64,000 nucleotides of DNA from Lepidostoma basale (GCA_022606425.2 JAHDVF020001364.1:434001-498000); one strand, 5' to 3'. Shown: positions 52,701 to 63,364, counted from the stretch's first letter. Numbers and translations: made by a program. Notes: a model not told the origin generated them from the letters alone.

Positions 52701-53506
52701 CAATTGATGACAATTGATATCAATCAATTAATTGATGACAATTGATTGATATTAATTTATTATTGAGGGCAAAATAATTAAATCTTTGGTTGCCAGTACT
52801 TTTAGGATTACTATACCAAAATAGCTGTGGTTTTAGAGATAGTAATTCAAAAGCTTCTTCTTCTTCTTCTTCTGATTGTAGATCTTGCGATCTGTATATG
52901 CTGGATAATAATAATAATAATAATAATAATATGCCAGCTTTTAGTAGCCAGTAGTGTCGGTCGACTGGAGCGAAGATTCGTCGAAGGTTTCGTGACGTAG
53001 CAGTGTAGAGCGTTGTGTAGGTCGGTAGGATGGTCGGAGGTTTCTCGTACGTAGACTTGGTGGCGTAGACTCGTGTCGGTTAGGAATGGCAATACTGACT
53101 GCTCTATTGGGCGTTCGGAAGTACCGCTTTTATATGCTTTGCTTTCATCATCACACGATGCTCTGCTCTAGTGACCTAGTGACCAAACCGAATACATCTG
53201 GGCCCTCGAGTCATCAGATTTGATAAGTAGGTCCTGAGTCAAGCGTTTATTCGTGTCATATATTTCATCATGGAATATGCTGGTTCAGCGTCGAAGTCCA
53301 CTTATGTGGATCACCTACATATTTATAGAGATATTGATGGTTATTAGAAGCAACGTGTAGAAGATACCCATCACACGGAAGGGAGGGTTAATTAGCGTTA
53401 ACTCGGTGCGTAAAAGATATTCCCAGACTTACCTCCCTCCTAGATACCAGACGTTATGACGTGATACGATCTAACGAAGAATCAGTGGTTCTTATTTATT
53501 TTTTAG
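52701..53506. other. Rest of intron 4: simple repeats and one dispersed repeat
   Basis: 52700-52760 is a run of overlapping CAATTGAT palindromes. 52855-52875 is (CTT)n and 52908-52930 is (ATA)n. 53330-53392 is the inverse of 7517-7590. The GC-richer stretch 52935-53110 has no recognised coding content. Confidence 0.5.
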
Positions 53507-53622
53507 GGAGAATACTTCTGCGACGTGTGCGGACACTGCTCCAAGGCGAAATGGGATTTGGTCTCCCACTTCCGGAAGCACACGGGAGAGAAGCCGTACA
53601 AGTGTGAACTGTGCGGGAAAAG
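53507..53622 (+). CDS. ZAD-C2H2 zinc-finger gene, exon 5 (fingers 1-2)
   Basis: Acceptor TTTTAG at 53506, donor GTTTGT, phase 0 in and 2 out. It encodes [38 protein letters not shown]: finger 1 complete, a canonical TGEKP linker, and the first half of finger 2. The split codon becomes arginine on joining exon 6. Confidence 0.93.
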
Positions 53623-53659
53623 GTTTGTATAAATCACTTTATTATTAACTCAAAAGACA

Positions 53660-54280
53660 TTACAAATAGCTAAAATGTTTAAGGCATCTATTGAATACAG
53701 ATAAAATATTATAAAAATACAACATAATACCAGGAACGCATTATAGATGGTTCGACATTAGGAAGACAATATACTTTCTAAAGTCAAGAGTATTTGTCTC
53801 CTGAACGTACCTTCACTAATATGAAAGACGTCGATCTCCGAGGAGACCGCGTTCAGCAGACTAATTGCTCTTCCCACCGGTGTCACCAGAGGCAGATTGG
53901 TTCTGGTGGCCGGTAGGTAAAACAATCTGTGCTGTCGGAGAAATCTATCAGGGACAATAAGACCAACACCCTCTAGCACGGCCGAGTTCTCGAAATATCC
54001 CCTGATTAATTTAAAGAAATGGGTAATGAGATGCCCATCTCTTCGAAGCTGTAATGAATTGGTTCCGAGCATTCCTTAAAGAAATGCCGTGGGATAGAGC
54101 CACGGATAACTACCATACTCCCTCATGTAGAGATACTTCAGAAATTTTTTCTGAACCCTCTCCAGCGTAACGGAATATCTGCGGTGAGGACTCCATATCA
54201 CAGAACCACTTTCGAGTATGCTCCGAACCAATGCGTTATATAGGATTCTGAGCACATTGGGATATCTGAAAACTCTTATA
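53660..54280 (-). mobile_element. Jockey-like RT C-terminal fragment (intron 5)
   Basis: The minus-strand frame 54072-53758 encodes MLGTNSLQLRRDGHLITHFF, VLEGVGLIVPDRF and LLNAVSSEIDVFHISEGTFR to the stop after ESILSS; upstream LYMREYGSYPWLYPTAFL is frameshifted. 3' UTR at 53660-53757. Confidence 0.82.
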
Positions 54281-54600
54281 TGCTATTATGTATTCTCTGC
54301 GATTTAGAGTTAAATTTTCATCCTTTTTGTACAAAGATTTAATTTTATTTTATTTTCTTGTAATGCGTGTCCCATACGGATCACGGCTCGCGGCCAATCA
54401 TCACACACACACAGTTACATAACCGCTGAACTACGAAGTGATGGTTTCTCTTACTGTGTCGGAATCTTTGATTTGAGTGTGTGTTTACTTAGGGTGATTC
54501 TTATATCAGTTATCAACGATGTTTTGGTTTCATTTATAAATAACATTTTCAATGTAATATATTTTTATTTGTTTTCTTAAACTCAAAATTAAACAAAATA
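54280..54600 (+). repeat. Dispersed noncoding repeat Y, copy 1 (intron 5)
   Basis: About 320 bases nearly identical to 62240-62300 plus 62842-63140, including CATACGGATCACGGCTC and GAACTACGAAGTGATGGTTT. No ORF. Confidence 0.75.
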
Positions 54601-54916
54601 AACTAACTAACTAACTAACCATCACGCCGTCTCGCCGAAGGGGTAGGCAGAAAGAATGGACTGCCACACTTTTCTTTCCTGACATATTTCTCAATTCGCT
54701 TCCTCAACATCATACATCGTGTCATGCACGCGCGTCGATTTCTCTGACTGAAACACCGACTTTGCCGACATTCAATATTTGATTTATTTGATCATGCCAC
54801 GTTTTCCTCGATCTTCCGATTCTATTTCTAGTTCCATTTACATCGTTAACGTATAATTTTTTTACCATTCTTTCTTCATTCATTCTTTCCATATGTCCAG
54901 ACCATCTTAATGATAC
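54600..54916 (-). mobile_element. RTE-like group A 3' fragment (intron 5)
   Basis: The complement of a (GTTA)n tail at 54601-54618 is followed by the GETA end through the RWSGHMERMNEER region; truncated at 54916 where another group A tail begins. Confidence 0.82.
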
Positions 54917-55640
54917 TAACTAACTAACTAACTAACCATCACGCCGTCTCCCCGAAGGGGTAGGCAGAAAGAATTGACTACCACACTTTTCTTTCTTGAC
55001 ATATTTCTCTCGCTTCCTCAACATTCATACATCGTGTCATGCACGCGCGTCGATTTCTCTGACTCCTCACATGGCCGACATTCAATATTGGATTTATTTG
55101 ATCATGCCACGTTTTCCTCGGTCTTCCTCTATTTCTGGTTCCATTTACATCATTAACATATAATTTTTTTACCATTCTTTCTTCATTCATTCTTTCCATA
55201 TGTCCAAACCATCTTAATGATCCTTTCATTATTTTGTTCATGACACCATCATTAGCACCGCATTCACTTCTTATATTTTCATTCGACACTCTATCATACA
55301 CAGAATATCCACACATTCTTCTAAGAGATCTCATTTCTACTGCATTTATTCTACTTTCATCCTTCCTTTGCCAGTTCCATACTTCGCTTCCATACATAAG
55401 GGTCGGTAGAAGAACACCATTGTGCACTGCCATTCTAGCTTTTTTGGATAGGTTTTTGTTTGCGATGACAACTTTAAGTGCACCATTCACTTTTTTGCCT
55501 GCCCCAACCCTTCTTTCAATATCCCTCTCCACTGTAAACATACTACCTAAATACACGAACTCAACTACTTGCTCCAAATTTTCATCATTCACGCTAATGT
55601 TGCAGACTGTCGTGGTTTCTTCCTTTTCAAAATTTTATTT
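54917..55640 (-). mobile_element. RTE-like group A LINE fragment, longest open C-terminus (intron 5)
   Basis: The minus-strand frame 55592-54978 runs 204 codons without a stop: MNDENLEQVVEFVYLGSMF, MAVHNGVLLPTLMYGSEVWN, SLRWFGHMERMNEERMVKKL and CMNVEEAREICQERKVW. (GTTA)n tail complement at 54918-54936. It is among the youngest-looking group A copies. Confidence 0.88.
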
Positions 55641-55649
55641 CACTTCCAT

Positions 55650-55960
55650 TTAATATTTTAGGTAATATCCATAAGTGAATTAAACAAAATAGCTGTAAAG
55701 AATTGGTTCCAAGCATTCCTAAAAGAAATGCTGTGGGATAGAGTGTGGCAGTCCATTCTTTCTGCCAGACGGCGTGTCCGTAAGACTTAAGTTAGTTCAT
55801 TTTTCATTTTCATTTATATAGTTTAAACATATCTAAAGCATTACAGAATTTTTTCCCAATACACTAAAGATACAAGTTAGAGATACACAATAATAAGTAA
55901 TACATAATAGATTAATAAAAAGAGCGGGAAACATAAGATGCATGACAAATTAATAAAATA
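55650..55960. other. Mostly AT-rich, with a group A/jockey scrap
   Basis: 55690-55735 resembles jockey-like LGMLGTNSL sequence in complement and 55740-55790 a group A 3' end piece; the remainder shows nothing. Confidence 0.4.
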
Positions 55961-56334
55961 AATATACCATACAATTATAATACAGATAGTACTTCCCTCA
56001 GATGAGCCAAACTATCACAAAATACGTCAAACTCCGAGGTGATACGATTAAGCAAAGATATTGCTCGACCTACCATCATAACCATTGGCAGATTGGTTCT
56101 GCATCGTGGGAGATAAAACAATCTATGGCCCCTTTGTCGAAGATCAGGGACGAACAGACCTACATCACTCAGGATTTCTGAGTTGTATATACAACCGCCT
56201 ATCAGCGGAAAGAAATGGACACCCAAGTGAATATCTCGTCTCCTCTCGAGTGGCTGGTAGCCTAGCATCCCTAGCAAGAAATCAGTTGGAAAGAGCCACG
56301 GGTAATATCCATACTCCCTAAGATAGAGGCCGGA
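55961..56334 (-). mobile_element. Jockey-like 3' fragment (intron 5)
   Basis: The minus-strand frame 56388-55975 encodes LYLREYGYYPWLFPTDFLLG, MLGYQPLERRRDIHLGVHFF and LLNRITSEFDVFCDSLAHLR to a stop after REVLSVL. It meets a plus-strand jockey-like fragment head to head. Confidence 0.8.
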
Positions 56335-57465
56335 ATGTTGGGGTCTAATTCTCTGCAGCTTCGAAGAGACGGGTTTCTCATAACCCATTTCTTAAGACTA
56401 ATTAGGCAATTGGAGCAAGTTACTGAATTTACGTATCTGGGAAGCATGTTTACAAGGGACGGAAAAATGGAGAAAGACATCGAAAGGAGGGTTGGTGCTG
56501 GGAATAAAATAAATGGCGCACTCAAAGTCATTACTGCAAATAGAAATATATCCACAGAAGCAAAGATGGCAGTACACAATGGAGTTCTAGTGCCAACCCT
56601 CATGTATGGAAGTGAAGCTTGGAGCTGGCAAAAGAAGGATGAAAGCAGGATAAACGCCGTAGAAATGAGATCACTGAGAAGAATGTGCGGGAAAACGTTG
56701 TATGATAGAATACCGAATGATGAAATAAGAAAGAAATGTAAGGCAGATGACTGCATCATGAATAAAATTAAAAAAGGATCCCTGAGGTGGTTCGGACATA
56801 TAGAACGAATGGATGAGAGTAGAATGGTTAAAAAGTTGTACACAAGCAGCGTGAGTGGGAAAAGAAGCCGAGGACGACCGAGGAAAACATGGCATGACCA
56901 AATTAATCAATTACTAAAAGGCGGCCACATTCGAAGTCGGAACAATCGACGTGCGTGCATGGTAAGATGTATGGATGTAGAGGAATCTCGAGAGGTATGC
57001 CAGGACAGGCCAGTGTGGCGATCCATCGTCTCTGCCTACCCCTCCGGAGAAATGGCGTGATGGTTAGTTAGTTAGTTAGTTGATTAGGAGATATTTTGAA
57101 AACTCAGCCGTGCTGGAGGGTGTAGGTCTTTTTGTTCCCGATAGATATCTCCGACAGCGCCAGCATAGATTGTTTTACCTACCCGCCGCCAGAACCAACC
57201 TGGCTCTGGTGACACCGGTGGGAAGAGCAATCAATCTGCTGAACGCGGTCTCCTCGGAGATCGACGTCATTCATATTAGTGAAAGTACGTTCAGAAGGCA
57301 AATACTCTTAATTCTGGAGAGTATCCTGTCTTCCTAATGTCGAACCATCTCTCATGCGTTTCTGGTAGTATACTATACACAATATATTATTTGACCTGTT
57401 CTCAATAGATGCCTTAAAAATAAATTTTGCAATGTCTGTTGATGAAATAAACTGATTTGATTTCA
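56335..57465 (+). mobile_element. Jockey-like fragment interrupted by a group A LINE (intron 5)
   Basis: 56335-56402 (LGSNSLQLRRDGFLITHFLR) continues at 57080-57337 (RYFENSAVLEGVGLFVPDRY to the stop after ESILSS) and its 3' UTR. Imperfect TAATTAGG/TGATTAGG repeats flank the group A insertion at 56403-57080. Confidence 0.75.
56403..57080 (+). mobile_element. RTE-like group A LINE, uninterrupted C-terminal frame (intron 5)
   Basis: The frame to 57060 encodes LEQVTEFTYLGSMFTRDGKM, NWQ/SWQKKDESRINAVEMR, SLRWFGHIERMDESRMVKKL and the GEMA stop, followed by (GTTA)n at 57062-57080. It is inserted in jockey-like sequence. A closely related but decayed copy is at 34118-34572. Confidence 0.9.
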
Positions 57466-57469
57466 AGAA

Positions 57470-57795
57470 TCAATTGTATCTCAATAGAGACGAAGATGCA
57501 AATTGGAAACAGAATATGGTGATCGAGGTGTTTACAGGACTTATGACCTGTCATTGGTTGGGTTAAGCGCACGCTTTATGTAATACAACATTCTCCATTC
57601 CACCTTTTTTCTTATGACCACCACTTCTAACAAATTTTTGGAAGTTGTATATATGTCAATCTGCAACACCACCATGGTAGTTTATTCAATCTACACACTA
57701 ACGCCATCTATGAAGATTGTATTTTAAGCATTAAGCAGAAGATCTTTTTAACGCAATGTGAAAGGCTACCGCCATTTAGCGATGTCACTCCAATC
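57470..57795 (+). repeat. Dispersed repeat X, copy 7 (intron 5)
   Basis: The most complete copy: CAATAGAGACGAAGATGCAA, GACCTGTCATTGGTTGGG, ACACACTAACGCCATCTATG and GTGAAAGGCTACCGCCA in order. Confidence 0.75.
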
Positions 57796-57837
57796 TATAT
57801 GCTATAATTTTTTTTTTTTTTTTTATTGATTTGATCG

Positions 57838-58290
57838 CAGAAATTTTTTCTGCACCCTCTCCACCATCAGGGCTCTTTCCGACTGAATTCTTGCTAGGTA
57901 TGCTAAGCTACCAATCATTGGAGAGAAGGAGGAATATTCAATTGGGAGTTCACTTCTTTCAGCTGATTGGCGGCCGTATACAGAACTCGGATGTCCTGAG
58001 TGATGTAGGTCTATTTGTCCCTGATAATTACCTTAGTCAAAGACAGCACAGATTGTTTTATTTCCCGCGCTGCAGAACCAACCTGCCAATGGTTATGCCT
58101 GTGGGTAGGGCAATCTTATTGCTTAATCGGATCGCCTCGGAGGTCAACATATTTCGTGATAGTGTGAGTTGCCTCAGGGATGCAATATCAATGTTATGAT
58201 TTTTTCTTATTCTTAAGCTTAATTTTAATTTTTTTAATGCTTCTCTTTTATAATGTAATTGCAAATGATTTGGAATTGTATATCAAAATA
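57838..58290 (+). mobile_element. Jockey-like 3' end (intron 5)
   Basis: The frame 57831-58199 encodes LFPTEFLLGMLSYQSLERRR, LSDVGLFVPDNYLSQRQHR and LLNRIASEVNIFRDSVSCLR with stop. 58295-58355 is a small inverted jockey-like scrap ending 30 bases before the exon 6 acceptor. Confidence 0.8.
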
Positions 58291-58388
58291 ATTGAAATGA
58301 AAAGGGAATATCGAACCTCATGAGGCGCCCAGATAATGGAACTAACTCCCAGTCGTGATGTATAGTATGGGCGTATACGCGTGTGCAG

Positions 58389-58626
58389 GTTCGCGCACGA
58401 CACGGGCCTGCGCGCGCACGGCCGGCTGCACGCGGGCGACCGCGCGCTGGTGTGCGAGACGTGCGGGGCGGCGCTGAGCACGCGTGAGACGCTGCGCGCG
58501 CACTGCCGCCTGCACACGGGCGAGCGCCCCTTCCCTTGCCCCGTGTGCGGCCGAGCCTTCCGCGCGCTCACCAACCTCAGGGCGCATGCCCGCATCCACA
58601 CGGGGGACAAGAGGCACCCCTGCCCG
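58389..58626 (+). CDS. ZAD-C2H2 zinc-finger gene, exon 6 (fingers 2-5)
   Basis: Acceptor GTGCAG at 58388, donor GTGAGC, 238 bases. It completes finger 2 (RFAHDTGLRAHGRLHAGDRA), carries finger 3 (LVCETCGAALSTRETLRAHC) and finger 4 (FPCPVCGRAFRALTNLRAHA), and begins finger 5 (HPCP). The exon is strikingly GC-rich against AT-rich flanks. It leaves in phase 0, in the middle of the finger 5 C-x2-C knuckle. Confidence 0.95.
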
Positions 58627-58679
58627 GTGAGCGCCATCTCATGCTTGGATCCCTTTAGGTGCGGCTCCAGCTGATTGGA

Positions 58680-59480
58680 TCTCTTTAGATGTAGCTAATG
58701 CACTAGTGTGATGTAGCTAATGCACTAGTGTGATATAGCGGATTGGATCTCTTTAGATGTAGCTAATGCACTAGTGTGATGTAGCTAATGCACTAGTGTG
58801 ATATAGCAGATTGGATCTCTTTAGATGTAGCTAATGCACTAGTGTGATGTAGCTAATGCACTAGTGTGATGTAGCTAATGCACTAATGTGATATAGCAGA
58901 TTGGATCTCGTTAGATGTAGCTAATGCACTAGTGTGATGTAGCTAATGCACTAGTGTGATGTAGCAGATTGGATCTCTTTAGATGTAGCTCTAACTAATT
59001 GAATCTCTTTAGATGTAGCTCCAACTAATTGAATCTCTTTAGATGTAGCTCTAACAAATAGGAGCACTTAAGGTGTAGCTACAGGAAATAGGATCTCTTT
59101 AGATTTAGCTCCAGTAAATTGAATCTCTTTAGATGTAGCTCTAACTAATTGAATCTCTTTAGATATAGCTCTAACAAAAAGGAGCACTTAAGGTGTAGCT
59201 ACAGGAAATTGGATCTCTTTAGATGTAGCTCCTAGCTAATATACTAGCCCGATGAAACAAATGTAGCTAATGTGCTAGTGTGATGTAGTAAACTGGATTT
59301 CTTTAGATATGACTATAGCAAATTGGATCTCTTTAGTTATAGCTACAGACAATTGGATCTTTAAGATGTAGCTATAGCAAATTGGATAACTCTAGATGTA
59401 GCTTTAACATTTTGTAGTTGTGACAAATAGGAACACTTTAGGTGTAGCTACAGCAAATTGGATATCTTTAGATGTAGCTA
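58680..59480. repeat. Minisatellite in intron 6
   Basis: About 800 bases of degenerate tandem units. The first third is built on ATGTAGCTAATGCACTAGTG (22-base period) punctuated by 'GATTGGATCTCTTTAG'; the rest is built on a unit of about 30 bases with TTGGATCTCTTTAGATGTAG. It fills almost the whole intron. Confidence 0.9.
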
Positions 59481-59543
59481 TTTAAAAGTGTGTCCTTTAT
59501 AAATTAATAAAAATATGAGAATAAGGCGACCTTCCGTTCCCAG

Positions 59544-59738
59544 GTGTGCAGCAAGCTCTTCTACACAAAGTCGGACATGAGGGATCACGCACGCAGGCAC
59601 AGCGGAGACCGGCCCTACCGCTGTCCGCTCTGCCCCAAGGCCTTCACGGGGGCCACCAACCTGCGTCTGCACCTCAAGATCCACCGCGGCCAGAGGGACC
59701 ACCACTGCCCGCACTGTCCCAAGGCCTTCGTCAGTCGG
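59544..59738 (+). CDS. ZAD-C2H2 zinc-finger gene, exon 7 (fingers 5-7)
   Basis: Acceptor TCCCAG at 59543, donor GTGAGA, 65 codons, phase 0 at both ends. VCSKLFYTKSDMRDHARRH completes finger 5, YRCPLCPKAFTGATNLRLHL is finger 6, and HHCPHCPKAFVSR starts finger 7. Confidence 0.95.
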
Positions 59739-59751
59739 GTGAGACGCGTGC

Positions 59752-60000
59752 TTCTTCTTTTTATCCTGTCACACCTCCGTGGTGCACAGGGCCTCAAGGA
59801 ACCTTCTCCACCCGACTATCGCACGCCTGATGCCTAACATCATCCCAAATGAGGTCCGATGCTTTAACCTCGTCCTCCAGGTGGCTCTAGGTCTGCCTAG
59901 CTTCCTTTTTCCCCCCATAGGGGATTAGTCTAGTGCGCCCTGAGCGACGCGGGCTGGGTTCCGTCTCAGAGTGTGACCGATCCACTGCCATTTGCGTATA
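59752..60000 (-). mobile_element. RTE-like group E 3' fragment (intron 7)
   Basis: The complement encodes the KWQWIGHTLRRNPARVAQGA-like region, GLIWDDVRHQACDS and RFLEALCTTEV; tail complement CTTCTTC at 59752-59760, starting 13 bases after exon 7. Confidence 0.78.
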
Positions 60001-60005
60001 GCTTC

Positions 60006-60190
60006 TCTGATTTCTCTGACTCCTCACATGGCCGACATTCAATATTTGATTTATTTGACGCGCGTACATGACACGATGTATGAATGTTGAGGGAGCGAGA
60101 GAAATATGTCAGGAAAGAAAAGTGTGGCAGTCCATTCTTTCTGCCTACCCCTTCGGGGAGACGGCGTGATGGTTAGTTAGTTAGTTAGTT
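60006..60190. mobile_element. RTE-like group A 3' scraps, inverted junction (intron 7)
   Basis: 60006-60056 is minus strand (QINQILNVGHVRSQRNQR); 60057-60190 is plus strand, from the RAYMTRCMNVEGAREICQER region to the (GTTA)n tail. Confidence 0.75.
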
Positions 60191-60485
60191 ACTTCGAGAA
60201 CTCGGCCACTCTGGAGGATGTTGATCTATTTGTCCCCGATAGATATCTCCGACAGCGACAGCACAGATTGTTTTACCTACCGGCCACCAGAACCAATCTG
60301 CCTCTGGTGACACCGGTGGGAAGGGCAATTAGTCTGCTGGACGCGGTCTCCTCGGAGATCGACATCTTTCATGTTAGTGAAAGTACGTTCAGGGGACAAA
60401 TACTCTTGACGTTAGAAAGTATCTTGTCTTCCTAATGTCGAACCATCACTAATGCGTTCCTGGTATTATGTTGTATGTGTATAAT
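60191..60485 (+). mobile_element. Jockey-like 3' end (intron 7)
   Basis: YFENSATLEDVDLFVPDRYL, LPATRTNLPLVTPVGRAISL and LLTLESILSS-stop pieces, then the 3' UTR. It ends about 50 bases before the exon 8 acceptor. Confidence 0.8.
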
Positions 60486-60535
60486 ATCTTATAATTATCC
60501 CGTAGCGTTGACTCGAATGTCCTTCTCCGTTTTAG

Positions 60536-60690
60536 GATTCAATGCGCCGCCATGAGAGAACGCACAGCGGCGAGAGGGCCTTCGAGTGCCCCGAGTGCGG
60601 GAAGAAGTTCGCTCACCGCTCCTCGCTGGTCACGCACAAGGCCACGCACTCCAAGACCAAAGACTTCATCTGCAATCTCTGCGGTCAGAG
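60536..60690 (+). CDS. ZAD-C2H2 zinc-finger gene, exon 8 (fingers 7-9)
   Basis: Acceptor TTTTAG at 60535, donor GTGAGT, 155 bases, phase 0 in and 2 out. DSMRRHERTHSGERA completes finger 7, FECPECGKKFAHRSSLVTHK is finger 8, and FICNLCGQ starts finger 9. The split codon gives serine on joining exon 9. Confidence 0.95.
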
Positions 60691-60734
60691 GTGAGTGGAG
60701 CTTTGTTTCCTGGCTCTGTGCAATCATCAATTTA

Positions 60735-61210
60735 TTGAATGGTTCTTGGGATCTCCGAGTTCTTGGGAGCACCGGGTTCTTGGGAGCACCGAGTTCTTGG
60801 GATCTCTGGATTCTTTGATCTCCCTGTTTGTATTTATGTTTTATTTTTTAAATCTCTGGGTTATTTAATCTTTGGGTTCTTGGGATCCCTGGGTTATTTA
60901 ATCTTCGGGTTCTTGGGATCTCTGGGTTCTCGAGATCTCCCTGTTCTTTATATCTCTATTTTTTTTTGGATCTTTGGGCTCTTGGAATCTCCGGGTTCTT
61001 GGTATCTTTGGGCTCTTGGAATCTCTGGGTCCTTTGATTTTCGGGTTCTTGCGATCTCGGGGCTCTTTGAGATCTTGGTTCGCGGGATCTCTGGTTTCAT
61101 GGTATCTCCGGGTTCTTGAGATGTCTGAGTTTTTGTTATCCCTAGGTTCTTAGAGATCCGTGTTCATGGGATCTCCGGGTTCTTGAGATATAAGAGTTTT
61201 TGGGATTTCT
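60735..61210. repeat. Minisatellite in intron 8
   Basis: Degenerate tandem units based on GGGTTCTTGGGATCTCTG (about 18-24 bases) over 470 bases. It produces a spurious open frame but no conserved codon pattern. Confidence 0.88.
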
Positions 61211-61360
61211 GTATTTCTCTTAACATTAATTATAGAGAATAGAAATAAAAATATTATAGTATAATTAAAAAAAAACTCATGTATGGAACTGACAAAAGAA
61301 GGATGGATTTAGAAATGAGATTATGTTAATATGGAGTTAAGTGGATGTTTGTGTTTGCAG

Positions 61361-61472
61361 TTTCGGCTATCCGTCAGGTCTCCACGTCCACAAGAGGAAG
61401 AAGCACAATGTACAATCCACGCGCATAGCTGTGATCACCCCTGTGTGTGCGGATGTTCCACTCGTTGCGTAG
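61361..61472 (+). CDS. ZAD-C2H2 zinc-finger gene, exon 9 (C-terminus)
   Basis: Acceptor TTTGCAG at 61360. SFGYPSGLHVHKRKKHN completes finger 9, and a short tail ending VCADVPLVA leads to stop TAG at 61470-61472. The assembled protein has a ZAD (residues about 10-80), a basic linker to about 236, and nine C2H2 fingers from about 240 to 487, several joined by TGE[KR]P-type linkers. It is a likely nuclear DNA-binding factor; the target is unknown and no orthologue is recognised. Confidence 0.93.
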
Positions 61473-61589
61473 CGTATGGCTCGGCCTATCACACGTGCCT
61501 ACGATACTAGACGACTGTCTCTCTCGGTGCTCGTTATAAGAACCTGCCGCGGATCATCCTCAGTACCTTCTTCTCAAACCAGTGGATTT

Positions 61590-61690
61590 TTTGTTTTATT
61601 ATTATTATTTATGATTTATAATAAGTGCGCCATTTTGTAAAATCAATTACTCCAAGGGCGCACTAGAAAAAAAGACTGACCGAACAATGC
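61590..61690 (-). mobile_element. CR1-like LINE 3' UTR scrap
   Basis: An (ATT)n tail complement at 61598-61612 is followed by the 'CCAAGGGCGC' signature of the CR1-like 3' UTR. No coding part remains. It may lie in the ZAD gene 3' UTR. Confidence 0.6.
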
Positions 61691-61739
61691 AGTCTTCTTA
61701 GTCTCATGCTTAACCCTTGTAGTCCGGCTGGCTACAATC

Positions 61740-62135
61740 TTCTCTTCTTCTTCTTTGCTGGCCTTCTTCCCTCCACTGCTGGATATAGGCCTCTTCCAAT
61801 TTCTTCCACTCGTCTCTATCCTGCCCCTTTTGCATCCAAGATTTTCCAACCCTTTTGATAATATCATCGGTCCATCTCATCGGTGGCCTTCCGACACTTC
61901 GCCTATTTTCCCATGGTCTCCAACTGAGTATCCTGGGTGCCCATCTGTTACCACCCTGTCTAGCCAAGTGTCCAGCCCATTGCCATTTCAATTTTGCCAC
62001 TCGGTCCATGACGTCAGCAACCCTGGTGCGGCGTCTGATTTCTTCGTTTCTTATGCGGTCATGCAAGCTCACACCAAGTATCTGTCTTTCCATGGACCTC
62101 TGTGTGCACTTGAGCCTGTGGACACTTTTTGCTGT
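61740..62135 (-). mobile_element. RTE-like group B LINE fragment
   Basis: The minus-strand frame 62093-61710 encodes MERQILGVSLHDRIRNEEIR, MDRVAKLKWQWAGHLARQGG and WRPWENRRSVGRPPMRWTDD, ending EEAYIQQWREEGQQ, with a (GAA)n tail complement at 61742-61756. Confidence 0.87.
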
Positions 62136-62239
62136 AAGAGTTTAGCTACTTTCTTTGGCTACAATAGCAGTCCGCATATATTCTCTGTGTTTAACGTGGA
62201 ATATCTCCTAAATTTACTACGCCGGATCAAAAGTAAAAA

Positions 62240-63140
62240 TGTGTATTATATACTATTATGTATTCTCTGCGATTTAAAATTAAACTTTCATCCTTTTTGT
62301 CTTCTTCTTCTTCGATGGCCCTACAGCCCATATTGAGCCTTAGCCTCCAGTATTCTTCGCCTCCAACTCCTCCTGTCCTCCGCTTCGACCCTCCAATCTG
62401 ACACTCTTAACAATCTTGCTCCATCTCTCCCAATTTCATCCTCCCATCGCAGCCTTGGTCGTCCAATTGGTCTTCTACCACCCGGGTGCCACTCCAGCAA
62501 TCTTTTTGGGGTTCGCGATGACGGCATCCTCTGCACGTGACCGGCCCATCTCAGTCTATTCAGTCTGACCTGTGTGGAGAGACCGGGGGCTTTGTAAATA
62601 TTGTACCGCTCGTCATTATGCCGCACTCTCCAGCCTCCACCGTCATTCACAGGTCCCAGAATTCTGCGCAGCACCCTTCTCTCAAAAGTATCCAGTCGCT
62701 CTGCGGATTTCGCTGTCATTGTCCACGCCTCACACCCATAGGTCACTACTGTTCGGATGATTGTTTTATACAGGGTGATTTTGGTTTTCCAGTGTACGTT
62801 TCTTGATTTGAGCGCTGGTAGTAGAGAGAAGAATGTTTGAATCATCCTTTTTGTACAAAGTTTTAATTTTATTTTATTTTTTTGTATTGCGTGTCCCATA
62901 CGGATCACGGCTCACGCCCAATCATCACACACACACAATTGCGTAACCGCTGAACTACGAAGTGATGGTTTCTCTTACTGTGTCGGAATCTTTGATTTTG
63001 AGTGTGTGTTTACTTTGGGTGACTCTTATAGCATTATATCAGTTATCAACGGCGCGATGTTTTGGTTTCATTTATAAACAACATTTTCAATGTAATATAT
63101 TTTTATTTGTTTTCTTAAACTCAAAATTAAACAAAAAAAG
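62240..63140 (+). repeat. Dispersed noncoding repeat Y, copy 2, split by a LINE
   Basis: 62240-62300 and 62842-63140 together match the copy at 54280-54600. The LINE at 62301-62841 interrupts it with a 13-base target duplication. Confidence 0.8.
62301..62841 (-). mobile_element. RTE-like group F LINE with 13-base target duplication
   Basis: The minus-strand frame 62908-62321 encodes LKSRNVHWKTKITLYKTIIR, TYGCEAWTMTAKSAERLDTF, RLRWAGHVQRMPSSRTPKRL and RRSWRRRILEAKAQYGL with stop. The (GAA)n tail is seen as CTTCTTCTTC at 62301-62311. TCATCCTTTTTGT flanks it at 62288-62300 and 62842-62854. It is a clean 5'-truncated insertion with an open frame. Confidence 0.92.
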
Positions 63141-63364
63141 TCTGATTATTTTTATAAGATAAAAAATGTAAAACATTTGACTACAAAATACAATTTATTT
63201 GATATTTTTATGTATTTTGTGTGAAGAGTAATTTAATTGTTTACAAGAGCGTTCCGATGTTTCAAATTCTCGCCGGCCTTTAAGGGTTAATACTAAGGGC
63301 TATTCCACGCCAACGGACCCGCAGCGCTGAAAACCCGACCGTAGAAACTTGCTTTATTGACTTC
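63141..63364. other. AT-rich spacer
   Basis: Nothing recognised. Confidence 0.4.

Noticed and set aside
58248..58637. 129-codon minus-strand frame over exon 6
   Set aside because: It is antisense to the confirmed finger exon and depends on its GC-rich composition.
60739..61119. 126-codon open frame (GISGF, FLGSLG repeats)
   Set aside because: It is a translation of the intron 8 minisatellite; the unit length is irregular and the frame is not conserved between units.
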